Shown piece after piece: positions 33,808 to 41,624 of a stretch of 64,000 nucleotides of DNA (its first letter is position 1; the number at the start of each line of letters is the position of its first letter). The notes beneath the pieces were generated by a model. The model worked only from the letters and a program-made list of their open reading frames with translations, ran no database searches and was not told where the DNA came from. The DNA comes from Bacillota bacterium. GTDB taxonomy: Bacteria > Bacillota > Clostridia > Christensenellales > Aristaeellaceae. The stretch lies in assembly GCA_023416655.1 (NCBI GenBank), contig JAEZHK010000063.1:1-64000 (forward strand). Direction: 5' to 3'. A program made the position numbers and the translations under genes.

Positions 33808-34898
33808 TCGAGGGGCTTGTGACAGGGCTTGCGGGCCTTCTGGCGAGCCGAATCCTGTTCTTCCGCTTCCCGGCGCTTAAAGCGGGGCGTTCGGTGTATG
33901 AGGATCTGCGGGTTTCAGTGGTGGTTCCGGCTCGGAATGAGGCGAAAACGCTCCCGGACCTGCTAGAGGACTTGCGGAAACAGACCGTGAAGCCCTTTGA
34001 AATCATCTGCGTGGATGACGATTCCTCGGACGATACCGCTTCGGTTGCCGCAGCCCATGGCGCGAGGGTAATCTCCGCTGCGGATCGACCCGGTGGCTGG
34101 CTCGGCAAGCCCTGGGCCTGCGAAACGGGCGCGCGGGCGGCGCACGGGGACTGCCTGCTGTTTCTGGATGCCGATGTTCGCCTGTCGCCGGATGGGATCC
34201 TTGCGCTTCTGTCGGCATATCATACCCGGGAAGGCGTCGTATCGGTTCAGCCGTTTCACCAAATTCCGAGCGGGTATGAGCAGCTGGCGCTGTTTTTCAA
34301 CGCATTGCAGTTCGGCGCAAACGGCGCGGCGCTGCCGCGACCACGCGGGGTCGGCCTGTTCGGCCCGGTGATCCTTATGCCGCGGAAGGTTTTTGAAGCC
34401 ATCGGCGGCTTCGTCGGCGTCCGGTCCTGCATTATCGAGGATCTGGCGCTTGGGGAACGGCTCAGGGCGGCCGGAATCGGCTTTCGGCTATTTTCAGGCA
34501 GCGGTTTGATCTCCTTTCGGATGTACCCGGATGGTTTCCGTTCGTTGGTTCAGGGCTGGACAAAGAATTTCGCGGAAGGCGCCTCCAGGACGCCTTGGTG
34601 GCTTTTCGCGCTGGTCTGCATCTGGGTCATGGGTTGCACTTCGGTTCCGCTCAGGCTGGTTCTTTCATTGCTCGGGCAGGATTGGCTGAAACTGGGGATT
34701 CAGGCTGCGCTGTACGCGCTGTGGGTGATGGAGATTCGGCGGGTCGCGATCCGGCTTGGAAGCTTTCGCCCCGCCAATCTCATTGGGTACCCTGTCGCGC
34801 TCGCGGTTTTCCTCTGGGTATTCCTGTGGTCGTGGATCAAGAAGGCGCTTAGACTCCCGGTTTACTGGAAAGACCGGGAGATACGCGCGGGGAGGTAA
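33804..34898 (+). CDS. GT2 glycosyltransferase, CrtQ-like, membrane-attached
   Basis: 364 residues. One N-terminal hydrophobic stretch, then a GT2 domain with VVVPARNEAKTLPDLLEDL, VDDDSSDDT, the metal motif LFLDADVRL, and GWTKNFAEGA in place of the QxxRW loop. Two or three C-terminal membrane segments follow. The order CrtN-CrtQ-CrtO matches the enzymes that glycosylate and acylate a carotenoid acid in staphylococci. Here it probably glycosylates the product of the preceding oxidoreductase. Start ATG 33804 follows GGAGGGGG. Confidence 0.83.
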   Translation: MIEGLVTGLAGLLASRILFFRFPALKAGRSVYEDLRVSVVVPARNEAKTLPDLLEDLRKQTVKPFEIICVDDDSSDDTASVAAAHGARVISAADRPGGWLGKPWACETGARAAHGDCLLFLDADVRLSPDGILALLSAYHTREGVVSVQPFHQIPSGYEQLALFFNALQFGANGAALPRPRGVGLFGPVILMPRKVFEAIGGFVGVRSCIIEDLALGERLRAAGIGFRLFSGSGLISFRMYPDGFRSLVQGWTKNFAEGASRTPWWLFALVCIWVMGCTSVPLRLVLSLLGQDWLKLGIQAALYALWVMEIRRVAIRLGSFRPANLIGYPVALAVFLWVFLWSWIKKALRLPVYWKDREIRAGR

Positions 34899-34901
34899 CG
34901 C

Positions 34902-35417
34902 ATGCAGATTCTGTTCCTGCCCACTGGTTGGACGGTTGTGCTTTGCTTCGCCGGATGGTTTCTTTTTCAGCTTGCCGTGGCGCTTGTCTGCCTGAAACTT
35001 CCAAAGGAAATGCTGTCGCCGGACGGCTTTTTGTTTCGCGAACGCGGCTGGGAGCATGGCGGGCGCGTCTACCGGCGTTTGTTCCGGGTGCATCGTTGGA
35101 AACACCTGCTTCCGGACGGCGCCGCGGTCACCAGGGGTGGATACCGGAAGAGGCGGCTCACGGATTTCTCAAAGGGGAATCTTGACAGGTTTCTGATGGA
35201 ATCCTGCCGGGCGGAGCTGACGCACCTGCTCGCGATCCTGCCTTTTTGGGTCTTTGGCTTCATCGGTCCGCCGAGCATGGTGGTGTACATGCTCTTGTAC
35301 GCGCTGGCTGTCAATTTGCCCTGCGTCATCGTCCAGCGCTACAACCGGCCAAGGGTTCGTTCCATACTTGACAAGATCGAGTATAAAGAGCGGGATTCAT
35401 CCACCGCCTATGAGTGA
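34902..35417 (+). CDS. CrtO-like acyltransferase (glycosyl-diaponeurosporenoate acyltransferase family)
   Basis: 171 residues with two membrane segments at each end. The central block (VYRRLFRVHRWKHLLPDGAA) and the ending VIVQRYNRPR match the small CrtO family, which acylates the sugar of staphyloxanthin at the membrane. Four bases separate it from the glycosyltransferase gene. With no CrtM nearby, it may acylate another glycolipid. Confidence 0.78.
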   Translation: MQILFLPTGWTVVLCFAGWFLFQLAVALVCLKLPKEMLSPDGFLFRERGWEHGGRVYRRLFRVHRWKHLLPDGAAVTRGGYRKRRLTDFSKGNLDRFLMESCRAELTHLLAILPFWVFGFIGPPSMVVYMLLYALAVNLPCVIVQRYNRPRVRSILDKIEYKERDSSTAYE

Positions 35418-35523
35418 TGCCCACAAGGAGGCCGGTGGTCGTCTTACCGGCAGTGCGTCCGGCGGGTGCCTTTGGACGGCAGGGTTTACAAGGACCCCGC
35501 CGAATGATATATTGGAACGGGTG

Positions 35524-36636
35524 ATGCACGTGAAGGGTGAACTGGTTGAGAAGAAGCTCCTGAAGATCATTTTATGGGTGTACATTGCGCTGTGCGTTAT
35601 GATCGCGGGCCTCAATTATGGCTACGCGCCTCGGGCGGATGCCAGGACGGCACAGTTTCTGACCTGGTTCTGGCATTTCTACGAAAACTGGGTGAAGACC
35701 GCCTTCATCCTGGCCGCCAGCTTCCTGACAATCCGAATCACAAGCCGTTCCGGACGGACGACGCTCCGGCGAAAGAACCTGATCGGGTTTATCGCGGCGG
35801 CGCTCGTCGTCCATGTGGCGTTGCCGCTTGTCAGCGGGAACTACGAATGGTACTTTTTCACCATGCCGCTGCCCTGGACGACCACGCCGCTGCAACTATT
35901 GGACGGAGGCTCCGCTTTCCACCAGAGCCGCTTCCCGGTATGGGGCGCGGCGGGTGTGACGGGCGTGTTGGCGTTTTACGGGACCGTGACGGTTCTGGTA
36001 TTTGTGGGAACTGTGCTCTTCGGGCGCAGGCTGCAATGCTCGATGCTTTGCCTGTTCAACGGCTTTGCCGCCGAGGTGTTCGACCCGGCGATCCCTCTGA
36101 TCGGCCCAAGGCGCAAGCCTGGCAAGGGGCGGATGGTTGCGCTCGCCATCGCGCGCTGGGTATTTCTCGCCGCCGCGCTCCTGTTTACGCTGTGGTGGTT
36201 ATCCTCTCTTCTGGGCCTGACCCCAGGCACCGCCCGGACGGTTTTCGAAAAGGTGGAAACCTATGTGTACCTTGCCGGGGAACTGCTGATGGCGATGTTC
36301 TTCTGGGTAGCGTTCATTGGTCGGGGCTACTGCTACTACTGCCCGCTGGGCACGGTGTTGTCGGGCCTTGCGCGACTTGGAGGGCAGCGGATCGAGACCA
36401 CAGAGGCCCAATGCGTTCGGTGCGGACGGTGCTCGGAAGTTTGCCCGATGGCCATTGATGTAAAAGCAGCCGCTGCGTCAGAGATGCCGCTGCAACACAG
36501 CCGCTGCGTGGGCTGCGGCCGCTGCGTCGACGCTTGCCCGCCCCGTACGCTTCGGTACACCACGAGATTTCTTGCCGGAACGCGGCGGGTTCTGAACCGG
36601 AAAAAACCCGGTTGCAGGCCTGTTGATCATACATAG
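35524..36636 (+). CDS. NapH-like membrane ferredoxin (4Fe-4S polyferredoxin)
   Basis: 370 residues. About six membrane helices, a cysteine-containing loop GRGYCYYCPLGT in the membrane part, and two C-terminal 4Fe-4S motifs (CVRCGRCSEVCP and CVGCGRCVDACP). NapH/RdxA/CcoG-type proteins pass electrons from the quinone pool to a partner outside or inside the membrane. It follows the CrtN-Q-O-like trio on the same strand, so it may exchange electrons with the oxidoreductase, but no established partner is present. Start ATG 35524 follows GGAACGGG. It converges with the phosphohexomutase gene. Confidence 0.75.
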   Translation: MHVKGELVEKKLLKIILWVYIALCVMIAGLNYGYAPRADARTAQFLTWFWHFYENWVKTAFILAASFLTIRITSRSGRTTLRRKNLIGFIAAALVVHVALPLVSGNYEWYFFTMPLPWTTTPLQLLDGGSAFHQSRFPVWGAAGVTGVLAFYGTVTVLVFVGTVLFGRRLQCSMLCLFNGFAAEVFDPAIPLIGPRRKPGKGRMVALAIARWVFLAAALLFTLWWLSSLLGLTPGTARTVFEKVETYVYLAGELLMAMFFWVAFIGRGYCYYCPLGTVLSGLARLGGQRIETTEAQCVRCGRCSEVCPMAIDVKAAAASEMPLQHSRCVGCGRCVDACPPRTLRYTTRFLAGTRRVLNRKKPGCRPVDHT

Positions 36637-36647
36637 TGGGTTCTCCG

Positions 36648-38162
36648 CTATTCTGGCGTCCGATCGATCCAGTACGATACGTCATCAGCCAGCGCTTGCA
36701 GCTTGAGCCATGCGTCACGCTCGTTCGCGCCACGCACTGATAAGTACGCCTTGAGCTTGGGTTCGGTGCCTGACGCGCGCATGACCGCTTTTACACCGGC
36801 GCCGGTGAGCCAAAGCCCCGCCGGTCCGTCCTGGGCGGCGACAAACGCGCCGGAGAGCGCCTCAGGCGGGCGGTGGCGCAAGGCTTCGTAGAGCGCTCGG
36901 GCATCCCGTGCCGGGAACGTGAGAAGTTCGTCCAGCGTGCAGCCGTACCGGCGCATGAGCCCCTCGAGCGCCTCGTCGAACGTTTGCCCCCTGGCCTTCA
37001 GCCGCCGCGCCAGCGCGCACAGCATGACGCATGCCTGCACACCGTCCTTGTCTCGCACGCGCGGGTCGGCCAGATAGCCGCAGCTCTCCTCAAACGCGAA
37101 GGCGAACCGGTTCAGCTCACCGCGTCCCTCCATCGCATGAAGCCGCGCGCCGATGTGCTTGAAGCCCGTCGGCACCTCAACCACCTGCGCGCCATGCGCC
37201 GCGGCGATCGGATGCGCGAGGTCGGTGCTCACCAGCGTTTTCAGGACGACGGGCGGCCGCGTTCCCCGCCAGCGCCCGAGCCGGTCGTCGAGCAGCAGCG
37301 CGCCTGTCTCGTTGCCGGTCATGACGCGCCAGCCGCCGGTGCGCGTCCTTGCCGCCATAGCGACGCGGTCGCAATCCGGGTCGGTCGCCAGCGCGATGTC
37401 CGCGCCAATTCGCATCGCAAGGCCGATTGCCGCGTCGAACGAGGCGGGGAGTTCGGGATTGGGCAGCGGGCAGGTGGGGAAGTCGCCGTCCGGCTCGCAC
37501 TGCGACGACACCTCTTCCACCGAAATCCCCGGAAGGCCCAGAAGCGCGCGGCGCACCCAATCGCGCCCCGCGCCGTGGAGCGGCGTGTATACGACCTTGA
37601 CGGGCGGAAGCTCTGCGCCGGCGTCGTAGAGTGAGCGCGCGCAGGCAAGGTATTCCTCCTCGACTGTTTTTGGTACGCCAACGATCAGGCCGCGCGCGCG
37701 GGCCTGCGCCTCATGCATGGACGGGATTGCCTCCGGAACGGTCGCCATGTGACGGGCGATTTCGCCGGTCTCGGCCTCGCCGATCTGCGCGCCGTCCGGC
37801 CCGTAAACCTTGTAGCCGTTGTACTCGCGGGGGTTGTGGCTGGCGGTGATCACCACGCCCGCGCCGAGCCCCAGCCGCCGGACAGCGTAGGCGTTTAGCG
37901 GCGTAGGCGCGGGCCGGTCAAAAAGCAGCGCGCGGACGCCGCTGGCCGCGAGCGTACAGGACGTGGCGAGCGCGAATTCACGCGAGTGGTGCCGGGTGTC
38001 GAACGCCACGACGACGCCTTCGCCGCGCGCTCCGTCCAGCCACCGAACCAGCCCAGCCGTCGCGCGCGAGACCGTGCGCAGGTTCATGCAGCCCGGCCCT
38101 TCGCCCATCAGCCCGCGCAGCCCGCCGGTGCCGAATTCCAATTCCCGCGCATTTTCACGCAT
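36648..38162 (-). CDS. Phosphoglucomutase / phosphomannomutase
   Basis: About 504 residues, alpha-D-phosphohexomutase family. FGTGGLRGLMG near the N-terminus, the phosphoserine loop ITASHNPREYNGYKVY, the metal loop ATDPDCDRVA, the sugar loop FAFEESCGYL, and the phosphate loop MRASGTEPKLKAYL are all intact. It supplies hexose-1-phosphate. ATG 38162 is preferred: GGAGGG lies 8 bases upstream, and an in-frame TTG at 38183 is worse placed. Overlaps the ManC gene by 8 bases, so mannose-1-phosphate is the likely product. Confidence 0.9.
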   Translation of the reverse strand: MRENARELEFGTGGLRGLMGEGPGCMNLRTVSRATAGLVRWLDGARGEGVVVAFDTRHHSREFALATSCTLAASGVRALLFDRPAPTPLNAYAVRRLGLGAGVVITASHNPREYNGYKVYGPDGAQIGEAETGEIARHMATVPEAIPSMHEAQARARGLIVGVPKTVEEEYLACARSLYDAGAELPPVKVVYTPLHGAGRDWVRRALLGLPGISVEEVSSQCEPDGDFPTCPLPNPELPASFDAAIGLAMRIGADIALATDPDCDRVAMAARTRTGGWRVMTGNETGALLLDDRLGRWRGTRPPVVLKTLVSTDLAHPIAAAHGAQVVEVPTGFKHIGARLHAMEGRGELNRFAFAFEESCGYLADPRVRDKDGVQACVMLCALARRLKARGQTFDEALEGLMRRYGCTLDELLTFPARDARALYEALRHRPPEALSGAFVAAQDGPAGLWLTGAGVKAVMRASGTEPKLKAYLSVRGANERDAWLKLQALADDVSYWIDRTPE

Positions 38163-39330
38163 GGCGTCCGCCCTCCGGCGCAAGCTCCTTGACCAGCGGC
38201 GCGCCGGGCTTATCGGTCACGAGGATGCCGTTTTCCGTGGCGACGATGATCAGGCCGTTCGTGCCCACGGCGACCACGGGGATGCCCAGATGGTTGAGGA
38301 TGAACGTATCCACGCAACTCTCGTGGCGGATGCAGTTTTCCTGCGGGGGCAGCACGCGCATCAGCTCGTTCCACGTGCCCAGGTCGCGCCATTCGCCCTC
38401 GAAAACGACGGCGGCGAGGTTCTTGGAATGCTCCAGCACCTCATGATCAAAGCTGATGGCCGGAAGTTCCGGATAGCGTTCGTAGAGCGTGCGGTAGTCG
38501 AGCGGAAGTCCGTATGCCGCCAGCTTTTCGCGCAAGAGTCCAACGCGCATGCACAGAACGCCCATATTCCACAGCGCGCCTCCCTCGATCAGCGCCTGCG
38601 CGGCCTCCCGGTCCGGCTTTTCTGAGAAGCCCCCGACGCGGATATACCCGTTCGCGCGGCAGTCCGGCAGGATGTAGCCGTACTTCTCCAGCGCTTCCTC
38701 CGGCTGATCGGTCTCTTCCGGCCTCTCGTCCTTGGGCGGCTCGTCCGTCTCCTCCGGCTCTTCGTCTGAAGTCAGATCCAAATCCGGCGGCACGGCATGG
38801 CAGGATTCGTAGCTTCCGCCGCCGCGTTCGGCTCCGCCGTCATGGCATTCGGGCAGGATGTAGGCGTAATCACTCCACTCGGCCGTGGGCCGCTTGCCCA
38901 TCAGCACCACGTCCGCGCCCGACGCTTTCAGCGCGTAGGGCAGGCATTTCAGCGCGGAGAAGTACGCGCCGTCCACGTAGGAATCGATTGGGATGACGAC
39001 GACGGGGTCGCCCGGGCGCGCCCCTTTTTTGTCGATCAGGTACGCGCACGCCAGCGCGACGGCGGGGAACGTGTCGCGCAGCGAGGGTTCTTCCGCGACA
39101 AACGCATCGGGCAGCTGCTCGGCGAGGAAATGCCGCTGGTTGCGCCCCGCGCAGACCACCGCATGGGAAGCCAGGCCGCCTTCCTTCAACTGCGACCAGA
39201 CGCGCTGCGCCATTGAGCGCATTTGTCCGTCCGGGCCGGGGAGCATCTTCAGGTATTGCTTGGGGTGCTGCGCGTCCGTCAGCGGCCAGAGCCGCCGCCC
39301 GGAGCCTCCGGACATCAGGATCATGTACAT
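38155..39330 (-). CDS. manC: Mannose-1-phosphate guanylyltransferase with acidic insertion
   Basis: 391 residues. Nucleotide-sugar pyrophosphorylase with MSGGSGRRLWPLTDAQHPKQ at the N-terminus and VGGFSEKPD, WNMGVLCMR and FEGEWRDLGTWNEL further on. It makes GDP-mannose. A strongly acidic Glu/Pro/Asp-rich insertion of about 60 residues (from ~160) interrupts the core. It is flanked by two near copies of one strand, DYAYILPEC and KYGYILPDC, so a short in-frame duplication seems to have created it. Overlaps the phosphohexomutase gene, its likely source of substrate. Confidence 0.85.
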   Translation of the reverse strand: MYMILMSGGSGRRLWPLTDAQHPKQYLKMLPGPDGQMRSMAQRVWSQLKEGGLASHAVVCAGRNQRHFLAEQLPDAFVAEEPSLRDTFPAVALACAYLIDKKGARPGDPVVVIPIDSYVDGAYFSALKCLPYALKASGADVVLMGKRPTAEWSDYAYILPECHDGGAERGGGSYESCHAVPPDLDLTSDEEPEETDEPPKDERPEETDQPEEALEKYGYILPDCRANGYIRVGGFSEKPDREAAQALIEGGALWNMGVLCMRVGLLREKLAAYGLPLDYRTLYERYPELPAISFDHEVLEHSKNLAAVVFEGEWRDLGTWNELMRVLPPQENCIRHESCVDTFILNHLGIPVVAVGTNGLIIVATENGILVTDKPGAPLVKELAPEGGRHA

Positions 39331-39349
39331 GCGATTCTTCCTTCATCCC

Positions 39350-41593
39350 TCATGATGGCCGCTTCGTCTCCTCCGGCGGGGTTTCGCCGCCTTCCGCCGC
39401 TTCGCCGCCCCGCGCCGGGCCTCCGCCTTTCGGGGGATCGCCGCCTTTTGGGGGACCGCCGTCCTCCGGAGGGCTGCCGCCTGTGTTCTTCCGCCGCACA
39501 TCCTCCGCGGCTTTTTTGAACCGTGACTTGTTGCGCCCCGCACGGACGATCAGAAAGACAATCAGCGCCAGCGCCGCCAGGAACGCCAGCATCCATTCAA
39601 CCGGATAGCCCGTCCGGATTTCGGCGAGGTAGACCGCGCGCGCCAGCGTCATCGGCGGCGTGACGGTTGCGCTATTGGCATCCGGCGACAATGTTGTAAC
39701 GCCGCCCGACGGCGATGAGAAGGCCGCGTTTCCCCCCAGCGCCTTCAGCGCCGCTCGGCTTTCGACGATTGAGAGCGCCGCGGCCTCCATGCCCTCGGGG
39801 TAGGTGACGAGGTACACCCGCCGGTCAAAGTTCCACGGCGAACGCGCCACCTGAAACACGATCTTGTCTCGGATCAGCTCGGGCGGCATATTGACTTCGG
39901 TGGATGTGCGGAAGCCGCCGTTTCCCTCCGGCGCGACCGCGAACGCGTTTTTCAGCGCTTCCGGCAGCGCCGCGTGTTCGTTGTCGGTCAGGATCACAAA
40001 ATCCGCATTGGCCATGTCGCCCGGCAACGCATCAAGGTTCGCGACGCGCCACATGCCCGCCGCGCCGTTCGCCTGTCCCGCGCGCACGGCCAGCGCCGCG
40101 GCCAGATCATACGTCCCGGACGGCGCGCCGCTCCGGACGACCAGCACGGCCTCCTCCGCGCCCTGGCTCAGCGCGGGGAATCCTGTCAGCGTAGGTTGGA
40201 TCGAACGCTCGCCCGGCTCGAAGTAGACGACCGAATCCTTGTCAATCACCGTCCAGGCGGTGTCGTAGTAGTCCTTGGAGCAGTCCACCCTGCCCAGGTA
40301 GTTGTACACCTCGACCTTGACCCGGATGTCCTCGGCCGCCAGCGCTTCGGCGGGAAAGCGGACCTTGATTTTGCCGCCGCCCGCGTTGGAGGAGGAGAGC
40401 TTCGCGCTGCCCATGGGCGTGCCGTTGACATACACGGTCAGGAGCGAATTGTCCGCGATCAGCGCTTCGGAGTGGCGGTAGCGGATCTCCGCGTAGGAGT
40501 TCCTGCCGCTCATCAGGCCGCCCGGCTGGGTCAGCGCGAAGGTGGTTTCCTGATGGAATGCGCCCGCCAGGTTGACCGTACCGTAGCCAAAATCGGAAAG
40601 CGCGTAGTAGCCGGATTTGTGCCTTTCGCCGCTCGACGCCGGGCGGGGCACGTCGCCCGTCAGCGTAAGGCTGGTTCCACTCGCCTGGCGGAGCAGTTCG
40701 GCGTTTGCGAGCAGCACCGCCGCGCGGTCAAGCCCTGCTTGGTCGCTCCCTGAAACCAGCAGGCGGTTGACGCCGCCATCCCGCGCGACCTCAAGAATCC
40801 CTTCGCCCGCGCCGCCCGGCGTTCCGGCCAGACCCGGCCAGGCGGCATGCGCCTCGCGCCCCACGTAAATCTTGTTCGGGATCGCGGTGCGCTCCGCCGC
40901 GGATACAGCGACGTTCACATCGTCCCGGTACGGGTAAGCGCCGCCGACCGCGCCCGCAACCTGCAGCATGGCCGCGAGCGACTCATTCGACGGCGTCGCG
41001 CCCAATACGAACTCGGTTGAAAGCGCGCCGCTGTTCTCCAGCGAGTCGTAAAAGCGCGGGAGTACGCCCGACAGCGTAAGCGGGCCTTCACGGGCGACGC
41101 TGAGCCGGAGGCGCGAATCCGCCTGCAGTTGCACCCAGTTCGAGAGGTTGTCGATGTCGACGCAGTCGCCCTCGATGGAGCGCTGGGCGGTGAGAATCCT
41201 CAGCTCGTTGAGGCTTCCGTCGGTCCGGATCGACGCCACGGGCATGTTCACCGTCCACAGCCCGCCGGCGAGGGCCGCGATCTCCGGAATGCGGCGCGTA
41301 GCCAGATTTACGCCGTTGAGCGCGAGCGTGATGCTCGACCGTTCGTCGATCAGCGTATCGCTGGCCGTGATGTGCAGCCGGAGCTGCGCCGCGCTCAAAA
41401 CCGTGCCCAAGGGCACCCAAAACCAGAAGGTCGAGGCGTTGCGCGGAAGGTTCAGAAGCTGGTTTTCCGTAAAGACGGGCACGTCCACGGTGCGCGGCAC
41501 CGTTTCCGCTCGGGCATCCGAGGTTGCCAATACCGCAAGTGCGGCAAGGCTCGTGAGTATGATTCGGAAAAGCCTTGCGCCGGACGTTTTCAT
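39350..41593 (-). CDS. BcsB-like periplasmic polysaccharide synthase subunit
   Basis: 747 residues. Signal peptide, two repeated jelly-roll/ferredoxin-like halves typical of BcsB, one C-terminal membrane anchor (VEWMLAFLAALALIVFLIVR), and a cytoplasmic Pro/Gly tail of PPKGGD-type repeats. BcsB partners the cellulose synthase BcsA and guides the polymer outside the membrane. The next gene downstream is a BcsA/NfrB-like glycosyltransferase on the same strand upstream, so the two likely form the synthase. Confidence 0.8.
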   Translation of the reverse strand: MKTSGARLFRIILTSLAALAVLATSDARAETVPRTVDVPVFTENQLLNLPRNASTFWFWVPLGTVLSAAQLRLHITASDTLIDERSSITLALNGVNLATRRIPEIAALAGGLWTVNMPVASIRTDGSLNELRILTAQRSIEGDCVDIDNLSNWVQLQADSRLRLSVAREGPLTLSGVLPRFYDSLENSGALSTEFVLGATPSNESLAAMLQVAGAVGGAYPYRDDVNVAVSAAERTAIPNKIYVGREAHAAWPGLAGTPGGAGEGILEVARDGGVNRLLVSGSDQAGLDRAAVLLANAELLRQASGTSLTLTGDVPRPASSGERHKSGYYALSDFGYGTVNLAGAFHQETTFALTQPGGLMSGRNSYAEIRYRHSEALIADNSLLTVYVNGTPMGSAKLSSSNAGGGKIKVRFPAEALAAEDIRVKVEVYNYLGRVDCSKDYYDTAWTVIDKDSVVYFEPGERSIQPTLTGFPALSQGAEEAVLVVRSGAPSGTYDLAAALAVRAGQANGAAGMWRVANLDALPGDMANADFVILTDNEHAALPEALKNAFAVAPEGNGGFRTSTEVNMPPELIRDKIVFQVARSPWNFDRRVYLVTYPEGMEAAALSIVESRAALKALGGNAAFSSPSGGVTTLSPDANSATVTPPMTLARAVYLAEIRTGYPVEWMLAFLAALALIVFLIVRAGRNKSRFKKAAEDVRRKNTGGSPPEDGGPPKGGDPPKGGGPARGGEAAEGGETPPEETKRPS

Positions 41594-41624
41594 ATCCGCT
41601 TTTTCCTCCTTCCTGCCGTACCTT

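Noticed and set aside
32230..35417. Complete carotenoid (staphyloxanthin) pathway
   Set aside because: CrtM/CrtP-type genes are missing, so only the CrtN-, CrtQ- and CrtO-like functions can be claimed.
39400..39520. DNA tandem repeat at the 3' end of the BcsB-like gene
   Set aside because: The repetition reflects Pro-Lys-Gly-Gly codons in a low-complexity protein tail; the unit is too degenerate to call a DNA repeat.
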